Positions 9,701 through 16,531 of a DNA stretch of 64,000 nucleotides are shown here, piece after piece (position 1 is the first letter of the stretch; each line of letters opens with the position of its first letter). The translations under genes and the position numbers were made by a program. This stretch comes from Euzebya rosea. Its GTDB lineage: Bacteria > Actinomycetota > Nitriliruptoria > Euzebyales > Euzebyaceae. The DNA is taken from contig NZ_PGDQ01000015.1 of the NCBI RefSeq assembly GCF_003073135.1, positions 62,001 to 126,000 on the forward strand, in the 5' to 3' direction. Below the pieces are notes generated by a model. The model did not search any database, had not been told where the DNA came from, and worked only from the letters and a program-made list of their open reading frames with translations.

Positions 9701-10022
9701 GGTACCGGACCCGTGTCTCCCGCAGCGGCGAGTCCAGCATCGTGCGGGTTGCCGCACCCTTGGGGCACAGCTTGCCGCGCGAGATCGGCGAGTCGGGGTC
9801 GCCCTCGATCCGCAGGACCTCCCCGTCCCGGACGTGGACCCGCTGCCCGCAGCCGACGGCGCAGTAGGGGCAGATCGACTGCACGACCCGGGCGGCATCC
9901 TCGGTCCGGGGCCGCCGGGCCGCCGACGCCGCCGACTGGGCGGCACGTCCGCGACCGAGCAGGTCGCCGGTCCGGATCTGCCGGGCGACCGGCCACGCGT
10001 CGAGGAGCTGGAGCAGTCTCAT
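6726..10022 (-). CDS. fdhA: Formate dehydrogenase catalytic subunit, selenoprotein (in-frame UGA)
   Basis: Molybdopterin-dependent formate dehydrogenase, 1098 residues if UGA at 9453-9455 is read as selenocysteine (residue 190). The N-terminal part has a [4Fe-4S] site, CPYCAVGC and then LCPKG. Reading UGA as Sec joins QARI-U-HSSTVPGLGTSFGRG, the FDH active-site motif in which Sec is followed by His; E. coli FdnG has Sec at a similar position. The frame continues unbroken to 6726 through molybdopterin-domain motifs such as GSNMAECHPVGF. A perfect SECIS-like hairpin follows the UGA. There is no Tat RR motif at the N terminus, so the subunit may face the cytoplasm. The start is the ATG giving MRLLQLLDAWPV; an upstream in-frame codon at 10079 is an alternative. 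An automatic caller would split this gene at the UGA. Confidence 0.95.
9421..9455 (-). promoter_or_regulatory. Selenocysteine UGA codon with SECIS hairpin
   Basis: UGA occupies 9455-9453. Eighteen bases later (minus strand) comes the loop GGTCT (9434-9430), closed by a perfect seven-base stem CGTCCCC (9441-9435) and GGGGACG (9429-9423). The E. coli fdhF element has the same GGUCU loop at the same 18-base distance from its UGA. SelB binds this loop in E. coli. The bulged U of the E. coli stem is not seen here. Confidence 0.9.
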
Positions 10023-10061
10023 GGTGCGTCGCCGACCCTCCCACGTCGTGTGGCCGGCGTC

Positions 10062-10082
10062 AACGTGCGCCGACCGCACGTT
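10062..10082 (-). terminator. Inverted repeat between the FG-GAP/CWB2 gene and fdhA
   Basis: Perfect eight-base arms AACGTGCG (10062-10069) and CGCACGTT (10075-10082) around CCGAC. It lies between the stop of the CWB2 gene at 10110 and the fdhA start at 10022. It could terminate the upstream transcript or act as an operator for the formate dehydrogenase operon. There is no U-tract. Confidence 0.4.
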
Positions 10083-10109
10083 TCTGACGCCGAGGATGCG
10101 GACGGCTCG

Positions 10110-13100
10110 TCACTCCGCGAGCAGCCGCCGCAGCCGGGTCTCCAGGGTGTCCGACAGGGCTGCGGACCCACCGATGAGGACCAGCTCGGCGACCTCGTCG
10201 CGGTGGGTGCCGACGAAGCCGAGCAGCTCCTCGGCCCGGTCGTTCGTGTCGCCGTCGGCCAGCAGCAGGACACTGCCGGTCCCGACCGCCGCGCTCGCGG
10301 CCAGCGCGTCGGGGAACCGCCTGCCGGTGGCCACCCAGACCCGGCGGGGCGACGTCCCGGCGTCCACCGCCAGGTCGGCCACGATCCGGGCGGTGGAGTA
10401 CCGGTCGGTCCCGCTGACGCGCAGGGTCCGGGCGCCGGTGTCGCGGACCTGCTGCTCGGCGTCGACCGACACCGCGGAAGGCCCACCGAGGACCAGGACG
10501 GACGTGGGGGACAGTGTCCTCAGGGCGTCGAGCGTGCTCGGCGACAGGCCGTCGGTCGCCGCGAGCAGGATCGGGTGCCCGTCGGCCGCCCCGTGGGCAG
10601 CGGCGACGACGGCGTCGGACCACCCCTGCTCGGGGTCGGGGTGGGTGCCGCGGACGACCGCCACGCGTGAGCCGTCGCCCCCCTCCGCCACGACGCGCTG
10701 CGCGATCAGCCCGGCCGTGGCGAACCGGTCGCTGCCGGCGAGGCGTTCCACGGCCAGGCCGGCAGCACGCAGGTCGGCGTCCACCCGGGCCGAGAGGGCC
10801 TGCTCGCCGCCCAGCAGCACGGCCCGGGTCGCCCCCAGTCGGACGATCTCGGCGGCCGTGTCGGCCGACAGGCCGTCCCCGGCCGTCAGCAGCAGGGAGG
10901 CGTCCATCATGGCGGCCAACGGGCCGCCGGCGATGGCGTCGGGCCACGCGTCGGCGCGTGCGACGACCACCGTGGATGCGGTCTGGCGGGTTGCGGCCGA
11001 GAGCGCGGCGGCCGTCGCCGTCCGCGACGGTCCCGCCACGCGGCTGATGGCGACGGGGTCCGGGTCGGACCACAGCAGCCGGCCGTCGGCGCCCGCACGG
11101 GCGGCCGTGAGGGTCATCGGGACGTCGCCGAAGACGGCGAAGGACTGGACCAGCAGGTCCACGCCGTCGCCCGCGCCGTCGAGGTCGCCGGCCGGCTCGA
11201 TGGTGGTGAACCCGTCGGGCACGCCGGGCACCGTCCAGCGGACCGCACCGCCGTCCAGGGCGAACACATCGGTCCCGGTCGCGTCGGCGTCGGTCCCCCC
11301 GCCGGCGCCCTCGTCGCCGTCGCCGCTGTCGCCGTAGCCGAACGCGACGTCGAAGCCGAAGTCGATGACGACGGCCTCGGCCCCACCGTCGCCGTCGACG
11401 TCGCCGAGGACGGTCAGGTCGGCGAAGATCGGGAGGTCGCGGGTCAGCAGCGTCTCGCCGTCGTCACCGGCTTCCACCAGCAGCAGGCTGGTCTCCGTGC
11501 CGGACTGGGGGTCGTAGTCGAACCCCATCAGGACGACGTCGTCGGTCCCGTCGCCGTCGGCGTCCGCCGCGCGACTGTCGTACCAGAACGTGGTTCCCTC
11601 GGTGACGGTGGTCAGCAGCTCGTCGCCGTCGTCGCCGGCGAGACGGATCAGGTGCAGCTCACCGGACTCCTCGCCGGTGTCGCTGTCGTAGGTGAACACC
11701 TGGCGCCGCAGGACGATGTCCTTGCCGGCGACGCCGTCGATGGGGGTGGTCGCCACCAACGAGACGCCGTCGCTGTAGGCGTCCCCGTCGACCGTCGGAG
11801 CGGTCCAGGTCCACAGCTGGCTGCCGTCCGTGGCGTCGAGCACGGTCAGGTGTGGCCGGGACGACTCGGGGTCGGAGGAAGCGGACCGGTCGGTGACGAG
11901 CACGTCCACGGCGCCGTCGCCCGTCAGGTCGCCGGGTGCACGCGCACCGACCGACTCCGACAGGACCTCGTGGGACCAGGCCGTCGACAGGTCAGCGCCG
12001 TCGAGCAGCAGGACGTCGTGGTGGGCACGCGTGCTCGTTTCCTGGCACTGCAGCTGGATCAGCAGCTGGGTGCACGTCCGGGATCCGTTCGCCCCGTGGG
12101 TACGGGTCACCAGCACGTCGGTCAGGGCGTCCCCGTCGATGTCGGGCACGGGCACGGCGTGCAGGACGGTGCCCTGTCCCGACTCCGCCAGCTCGCGGAT
12201 CGTGGTGCCGTCGGCGCCGTCGACCAGCAGGATCGTCGACGCCCCCTCGAAGGACTGTGTCTCCGTGGTCGTCACCGGGCCGGGGAACGTCCCCGTGCGT
12301 TCGGCATCGCTGGACTCGGTGTAGGTCGTCCGCGTGCTGATCAGGTCGAGCGCGGCGTCCCCGTCGAGGTCACCGGACGCGAGGAAGGTGAGGGGGAAGT
12401 TGGAGGACTCGATCCGGTAGGTCTCCCCACCGGTGTCGACGTCCCAGCTGTAGGTGTAGCTGACGTGCCCGTCGACGGCGTCGCGCCACAACGACGTGCC
12501 GGTGGCACCGCTGAGCATGCTGACCTCCCAGGTGACGGACTCCACGAACTCGTCCCGGCAGGAGGTCTCGTCGCAGTGGCCGGATCCCGCGTACTCGGTC
12601 AGGCCGACACCGGTGGCCAGCAGGTCACGACGACCGTCGCCGTCCACGTCGGGCACGGCCTGCAGCAGCGTGCCGACCAGCCCGTCCGGCTGCGGTGCGA
12701 TCCACAGCGGCGCGCCGTCGACCCCGCTGAGCGCGACGAGCGTGACCCCCGCCGCGTCGAAGGTCAGGGTCACGATGTCGTCGTGGCCGTCACGGTCGAG
12801 GTCGCCGATCGGGAACGTGTCGGACCCGTCGTCACCGCCGTACACCACACCGACCGGCATCCCCATCTGCGCCCAGGCGCCGTCCCGGTTCCCGGCCGCG
12901 GTGCCGTCGTCGCTGCCGTCACCGTCCGCCACGTCGGCCGCCGGCCGCGGGGCCCCGTCGACGGTGAGGACGCGGCCCTCGACGTCGCCGGCCCGCACCG
13001 CGAGGTCCAGGAGCGCCGTCGCGACGGGGCCGTCGCCCGCTGCCGCTCGGGCGTCCCGCAGGCGTTGTGCGTCGGTCGAGGGGGACAGGACGGAGGTCGA

Positions 13101-13238
13101 CCGGTGCTCCATCGTGGGTGCGGTGGACCCTGCACGTGCTGCAGGGGCCGCGGCGAGCAGGAGCAGCAGCACGGTGAGCCCGGCGAGGCCACGGGCGGCT
13201 GGCCGGGCAGCCGGCCGGGCGGAGGGGGGCAGGGACAC
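10110..13238 (-). CDS. Secreted FG-GAP repeat protein with CWB2 cell-wall-binding repeats
   Basis: Large exported surface protein of 1042 residues. A Sec signal peptide (about 1-36, ending AAPAARA) is followed by many Asp-rich FG-GAP/VCBS-like motifs, for example VDGDGRRDLL, DIDGDALTDVLV, DADGDGTDDVVL and DVDGDGGAEAVV. These are calcium-binding beta-propeller blades, about residues 120-690. The C-terminal third (about 730-1042) holds three CWB2 units with the typical SRVAG/ERLAGSDRFATA/LRVSGTDRYSTA starts and AVLLGG or LVLGGPSAVS strands. CWB2 units anchor proteins non-covalently to the cell wall. The start is GTG. The ligand of the propeller is unknown. Confidence 0.9.
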   Translation of the reverse strand: MSLPPSARPAARPAARGLAGLTVLLLLLAAAPAARAGSTAPTMEHRSTSVLSPSTDAQRLRDARAAAGDGPVATALLDLAVRAGDVEGRVLTVDGAPRPAADVADGDGSDDGTAAGNRDGAWAQMGMPVGVVYGGDDGSDTFPIGDLDRDGHDDIVTLTFDAAGVTLVALSGVDGAPLWIAPQPDGLVGTLLQAVPDVDGDGRRDLLATGVGLTEYAGSGHCDETSCRDEFVESVTWEVSMLSGATGTSLWRDAVDGHVSYTYSWDVDTGGETYRIESSNFPLTFLASGDLDGDAALDLISTRTTYTESSDAERTGTFPGPVTTTETQSFEGASTILLVDGADGTTIRELAESGQGTVLHAVPVPDIDGDALTDVLVTRTHGANGSRTCTQLLIQLQCQETSTRAHHDVLLLDGADLSTAWSHEVLSESVGARAPGDLTGDGAVDVLVTDRSASSDPESSRPHLTVLDATDGSQLWTWTAPTVDGDAYSDGVSLVATTPIDGVAGKDIVLRRQVFTYDSDTGEESGELHLIRLAGDDGDELLTTVTEGTTFWYDSRAADADGDGTDDVVLMGFDYDPQSGTETSLLLVEAGDDGETLLTRDLPIFADLTVLGDVDGDGGAEAVVIDFGFDVAFGYGDSGDGDEGAGGGTDADATGTDVFALDGGAVRWTVPGVPDGFTTIEPAGDLDGAGDGVDLLVQSFAVFGDVPMTLTAARAGADGRLLWSDPDPVAISRVAGPSRTATAAALSAATRQTASTVVVARADAWPDAIAGGPLAAMMDASLLLTAGDGLSADTAAEIVRLGATRAVLLGGEQALSARVDADLRAAGLAVERLAGSDRFATAGLIAQRVVAEGGDGSRVAVVRGTHPDPEQGWSDAVVAAAHGAADGHPILLAATDGLSPSTLDALRTLSPTSVLVLGGPSAVSVDAEQQVRDTGARTLRVSGTDRYSTARIVADLAVDAGTSPRRVWVATGRRFPDALAASAAVGTGSVLLLADGDTNDRAEELLGFVGTHRDEVAELVLIGGSAALSDTLETRLRRLLAE

Positions 13239-13266
13239 GACGACTCCGAGGGGCGGTCGAGGACAT

Positions 13267-13284
13267 GGACGGTTCGGACCGTCC
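13267..13284 (-). promoter_or_regulatory. 18-bp palindrome upstream of the FG-GAP/CWB2 gene
   Basis: Perfect seven-base arms GGACGGT (13267-13273) and ACCGTCC (13278-13284) around TCGG, 28 bases before the GTG start at 13238. A minus-strand TAGGAC (13286-13281), a possible -10 box, overlaps the palindrome, so an operator role is plausible. An RNA hairpin in the leader is the alternative. Confidence 0.4.
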
Positions 13285-13387
13285 TACGCTTCGACAGCCC
13301 CCCCGGTTACGAAGTTGTGTGACCGGTGGTGCAGTTCCTGCATCGATCGCAGCGTCGTCGGTCGCCGCACGGACCCGTCGACGGGGA

Positions 13388-13448
13388 GTGACCCTCGCGG
13401 GATCACAGTGACCCTGGCGGGATCACAAATGACCCTCGCGGGATCACA
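13388..13448. repeat. Three tandem 19-20 bp near-palindromic repeats
   Basis: Copies at 13388-13407, 13408-13427 and 13430-13448 share (G)TGACCCTCGCGGGATCACA. Copy 2 has G for C at one position. Each unit is itself nearly palindromic (GTGA..CCC..CG..GGG..TCAC). The third copy contains the TGA stop of the MBL-fold gene. The array sits 150 bases upstream of the CWB2 gene start and reads as an operator cluster or a small intergenic repeat. Confidence 0.65.
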
Positions 13449-14073
13449 GGGTGGCGGACTGGCCCCAGTCGAGGGCGATCAGCTCGATGCCGTCGTCGGC
13501 GAGCACACCCCCGGCCATCCCAGCGATGAACTCGCGACCGGAGGAGGAGAGGTAGAAGTCGTGGATCGGGACGACCTGCTGCGGTGCCAGCCGACGGGCG
13601 AACGCGACGCTTGCCGTCGTGGACCCCCACGGCACCAGCAGCGGGAGGGCAAGCACGGGCGCGGTGGTCGCCGGCTGGTAGCTGTCCCCGGGGTGGGTGA
13701 ACAGCCCGTCGATGGTCCAGGCCCGGTTGGGTGGCCTGGCGCCGGAGGGCACCTGCTCGTGCACGACGTCCTCGACGCTCGTACCGGCCGGTGCGGTGGT
13801 GTCCACGGGGATGTCGTGGGTGGCCAGCAGGTCGGCGACCGACTGCGGCCCGTGCACGACGACATCGGTGCCCCGGTCCAGCAGCCAGCGGACGAAGTCG
13901 GGGTGCACGTGGTCGCCGTGCTCGTGGGTGATCAGCACCCGCTGCACGTCACCGATGCTGTCCAGGTCGATCGCGCCGGAGGTGAAGGTGAAGAACCCGG
14001 GGTCGAACAGCGTCGTCCCGTGGTCGTCGGTCACCGTCAGGCAGGAGTTCGTCAGCCGGCGAAGCGTGGCCAT
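13444..14073 (-). CDS. Metallo-beta-lactamase-fold hydrolase
   Basis: 209-residue cytoplasmic protein with the metal-binding THEHGDHVHPDF motif (HxHxDH) near residue 50 and later GDSYQP and PIHDF segments that can supply further ligands. The compact size and the start MATLRRLTNSC, with a beta-strand carrying LFDPGFF, match UlaG/YcjX-like MBL proteins whose substrates are unknown. The ATG is chosen because the first beta-strand follows at once; the open frame upstream overlaps the next gene and codes nothing similar. Its stop codon lies inside the tandem repeat array. Confidence 0.8.
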   Translation of the reverse strand: MATLRRLTNSCLTVTDDHGTTLFDPGFFTFTSGAIDLDSIGDVQRVLITHEHGDHVHPDFVRWLLDRGTDVVVHGPQSVADLLATHDIPVDTTAPAGTSVEDVVHEQVPSGARPPNRAWTIDGLFTHPGDSYQPATTAPVLALPLLVPWGSTTASVAFARRLAPQQVVPIHDFYLSSSGREFIAGMAGGVLADDGIELIALDWGQSATL

Positions 14074-14102
14074 GTCGCGTGTCCTCCGGTGGTCGGGGTC
14101 CG

Positions 14103-14483
14103 TCAGTCGTCGCGGTCGTCGGTGACCTCGAGCGGGGGCAGGTCCTCCAGCGACACGGACTCCCGCTTGATGCCGCGCTCGTAGTCCTTCATCCGCTTGG
14201 GGTAGCCGACCTTGCGGGCCTCGTACAGCGGCACGCCGGCGTCCTCGCAGATCTTGCTGGCCTGCTTGGCGTGCTTGACCGGTCGGCGCAGGTACTCGCC
14301 GTCCCAGGCGACCAGCAGCAGCGTCATCGCGTAGACCGCGGTGGGAGGTTCGATGAACCCCTCGACGCCCTCGTGGGTGGCGAGGAACTCCTTGAGCTCG
14401 CTGATCGCCTTGCCGCTCGGCCCACCGGTCGAGGGCACGTCGTCGTCGCCCTTGCGCCGCTTGAACCGGTCGAACAGTCCCAC
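14103..14483 (-). CDS. Conserved hypothetical protein
   Basis: 126 residues, mixed charged and soluble. The N terminus MGLFDRFKRRKG is a basic amphipathic start seen in small peripheral proteins. A central helix-rich block (about 35-100) has several aromatic and basic positions, and the tail is acidic. I recognise no catalytic motif and no family. The GTG start is placed eight bases after a minus-strand TAGACT (14497-14492) that would suit a leaderless transcript, but this box overlaps the TAG stop of the epimerase gene, so chance is possible. Confidence 0.7.
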   Translation of the reverse strand: MGLFDRFKRRKGDDDVPSTGGPSGKAISELKEFLATHEGVEGFIEPPTAVYAMTLLLVAWDGEYLRRPVKHAKQASKICEDAGVPLYEARKVGYPKRMKDYERGIKRESVSLEDLPPLEVTDDRDD

Positions 14484-14494
14484 GCTCGCGGAGT

Positions 14495-14956
14495 CTAGGG
14501 CTGGGGATGCCCCGACGCAGCGCCGGGCGGGTCGTATGGCCGCCCCTCCAGCGTCGGGTCCTCCACCAGCTCCACCAGCACGCCCATGGCGTGCTTGGGG
14601 TGGAGGAAGGCCACGGTGCAGCCGCGGCTGCCGGGTCGGGGGTGGTCCTCGACCAGCCGCACGCCGATGTCCTGCAGCTCCTTGAAGGTGGCCTCGATGT
14701 CGGCCACGCCGTAGCCGATGTGGTGCACACCCTCGCCGTTGCGCTCCAAGAACTTCGCCACCGGCGAGTCGTCACGCGTCGGCGTCAGCAGCTGGATGAA
14801 CGACGGGCCGATCGCCAGCAGGGCCTCGGCGACGCCGTCGGTCTCGATGGTCTCCCGATGCGCCACCTCCGCCCCGTACAGGCGCTCGTGGAACGCGATG
14901 GCCGCCTCGAGGTCCTCGACGGCGTACCCGACATGATCGATTCGTTGCAGCTTCAT
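14495..14956 (-). CDS. mce: Methylmalonyl-CoA epimerase
   Basis: Interconverts (2R)- and (2S)-methylmalonyl-CoA in the propionyl-CoA to succinyl-CoA pathway, cytoplasmic. The 153-residue protein is a pair of VOC/glyoxalase-fold modules: IDHVGYAVEDLEAAIAF (His8 as metal ligand), FIQLL with acidic positions, VHHIGYGVADIEA and a C-terminal GVLVELVE with the Glu ligand. Length and motifs match known epimerases. The ATG overlaps the stop of the upstream gene by one base (TGATG), so it is the downstream member of that operon. MeaB at 20.5 kb belongs to the same pathway. Confidence 0.9.
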   Translation of the reverse strand: MKLQRIDHVGYAVEDLEAAIAFHERLYGAEVAHRETIETDGVAEALLAIGPSFIQLLTPTRDDSPVAKFLERNGEGVHHIGYGVADIEATFKELQDIGVRLVEDHPRPGSRGCTVAFLHPKHAMGVLVELVEDPTLEGRPYDPPGAASGHPQP

Positions 14957-15645
14957 CAGGAGGGAATCCTTGCACGTTGTTCGTCGCCGACCGATTCGGT
15001 GATCCAGGCGAGCTCCTCCTCGAGGCCCTCGGCGCGGGCCACGGTGACGGCGTCGGCCAGCCGATCGTCGTCGAGCAGGGCCACGACCTCGTCCAGCCGA
15101 TCGGGATCCTCCAGGTACACCGCGATGCGGAGGATCGCCTCGGTGGACAGCGCATCGACGGTGGCGACCAGCGCGGGGCTGGAGATGCCGCCGACGAAGT
15201 CGGCCATGACCAGCCACTCCTCCCGAGCGGCAAGCTCGCGGCCGACGTCGGCGACCACACGGGCCGGCAACGACTGCACGAGGTCGTCCACGACGCGGGG
15301 GTCGATCTCCTCGGCGACGTCGGCGAGGAAGCCGGCGGAGAACCGGCCGGACAGCTCCACGGCCTTCTGCGGCGGGGTGACGGCGGTGGTGCGGGCGGCC
15401 AGCACCGGACCGAGGGCGTGCTCCGCCAGCTTGGCCGCCAGCGGCGCCGGCACGAAGTTGGCGACGTTGGCCGCACGCTGGAAGGCGTCGCGGCCCTCCT
15501 CGAACAGCCGCTCGGCGATGCGGTCGCGCAGCGTGCGGAGGTCCTCCACGGGCAGGCCCGACAGCGGTTCCAGCCGGTCGGGGTCGACCTTCAGCAAGCG
15601 CGCGAGCCGCAGCAGCTCCAGGTGGGCGGGGTCGAACCGGCTCAC
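14956..15645 (-). CDS. Conserved alpha-helical hypothetical protein
   Basis: 229 residues, soluble, strongly helical, rich in Ala, Leu, Asp and Glu. Regularly spaced short helices (EIDPRVVDDLVQSLP, VGRELAAREEWLVMAD, VDALSTEAILRIAVYLEDPDR cut into pieces) give it the look of a superhelical repeat protein, faintly like the N-terminal domain of MgtE; that likeness is weak. No catalytic residues are seen. The GTG start overlaps the previous gene by GTGA and the stop overlaps mce by one base. Translation is therefore probably coupled with methylmalonyl-CoA epimerase, but a shared function is not proven. Confidence 0.75.
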   Translation of the reverse strand: MSRFDPAHLELLRLARLLKVDPDRLEPLSGLPVEDLRTLRDRIAERLFEEGRDAFQRAANVANFVPAPLAAKLAEHALGPVLAARTTAVTPPQKAVELSGRFSAGFLADVAEEIDPRVVDDLVQSLPARVVADVGRELAAREEWLVMADFVGGISSPALVATVDALSTEAILRIAVYLEDPDRLDEVVALLDDDRLADAVTVARAEGLEEELAWITESVGDEQRARIPS

Positions 15646-15893
15646 GGCAGGATCACCCGCTTGACCACACCACGGAGGGGGCGGGGGACCAGCCGCAGGG
15701 CATCGTCGATGGCCTGCACCAGGTCGGACTCCTGGCCCCTGCGGGCGTCGACGACCAGGCCGGCCAGGTCGTCGACGACGGCCTGGTCCAGCGTGGCCAG
15801 CGATCCGGGCGGGGGTTGGCCGAGCGCGTCGCGGAGCGCCGACAGGTCGGCCGACCCGGGGGCGGTGTCGAGGTCGTCGTCGGTGGGAGGCAT
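15642..15893 (-). CDS. Small hypothetical protein, first gene of the epimerase unit
   Basis: 83 residues. The N-terminal 30 are acidic and Pro-rich, and the rest forms two predicted helices with a basic end (LVPRPLRGVVKRVILP). No known motif. It overlaps the next gene by four bases (GTGA), which supports it as real. The ATG at 15893 has a GGGAGG-like stretch just upstream. It may be a partner of the helical protein encoded next; this is inferred only from coupling. Confidence 0.6.
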   Translation of the reverse strand: MPPTDDDLDTAPGSADLSALRDALGQPPPGSLATLDQAVVDDLAGLVVDARRGQESDLVQAIDDALRLVPRPLRGVVKRVILP

Positions 15894-15949
15894 CGGCGCA
15901 TCGTCTCGTGCAGCGTCCGCGTGGGCCAACTCTGCGTCGCATCGACGGA

Positions 15950-15955
15950 TACCGT
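15950..15955 (+). promoter_or_regulatory. -10 box TACCGT, probable leaderless transcript
   Basis: TACCGT fits TANNNT and ends seven bases before the ATG at 15963, so transcription would begin at or next to the start codon. No Shine-Dalgarno is present in the gap. Confidence 0.5.
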
Positions 15956-15962
15956 GGGTGCC

Positions 15963-16493
15963 ATGGCGGCGTGGCGGACGGGCGGCAGGACGGTCGGGCT
16001 GGTGTTCGTGCTGCTGGCGATCGCGTGCGGTGGGGGCGGCGACGGCGACCCGGTGGCCGACGGCGTCGAGGTGCCCGCGACGTTCGCCACCGACATCGCC
16101 AGCGAGCTGCTGGCCCCGCTGGAGGGGCTCGGCGAATGCGGCGAGCAGCCCGAGGCGGTGGCACCGGTGGACAGCGTCGAGGGGCTGCACCTGCCCGACG
16201 GTGCACGGCTGACGGCGGTCAGCCAGGACGGCCCGCTCGTGCAGGTCGAGGGCTGGGTGCCGCTGACCCCCATCGGCGTGCGGGCCGACTACGTCAGCGC
16301 CGCCAACCTCGAGGTGCTGGAGATCATCAACGTCGAGGACGAGATCTGGGAGTCCGAGACCCTCGTCACCGACGGACAGCACCGCCTGTTCGTCAAGGCG
16401 CAGGGGATCTGCCGGACCGAGTCGATCTTCGTCGCCCTGATCACCGCCGAGGACGGCTCGCCCCCGGCCCCGCTGGGACAGGACGGCGGCTGA
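15963..16493 (+). CDS. Putative lipoprotein
   Basis: 176-residue exported protein. A basic start, a hydrophobic stretch (about 8-20) and Cys followed by GGGG form a lipoprotein signal (LLAIAC), so it is likely lipid-anchored outside the membrane. The mature part is acidic and predicted to be beta-rich; two later Cys could form a disulfide. I do not recognise a family. The start is the ATG immediately before the signal; a -10-like box ends seven bases upstream. Confidence 0.75.
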   Translation: MAAWRTGGRTVGLVFVLLAIACGGGGDGDPVADGVEVPATFATDIASELLAPLEGLGECGEQPEAVAPVDSVEGLHLPDGARLTAVSQDGPLVQVEGWVPLTPIGVRADYVSAANLEVLEIINVEDEIWESETLVTDGQHRLFVKAQGICRTESIFVALITAEDGSPPAPLGQDGG

Positions 16494-16531
16494 CGCAGGA
16501 ACGTGGGCATCCGGCGTCGAACCCCCCGGCC

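Noticed and set aside
7368-10670. Long plus-strand open frame (about 1100 codons) across the formate dehydrogenase genes
   Set aside because: It lies opposite fdhA and the CWB2 gene, and its translation is Arg/Gly/Val-rich with no motif. High GC removes stop codons from antisense frames.
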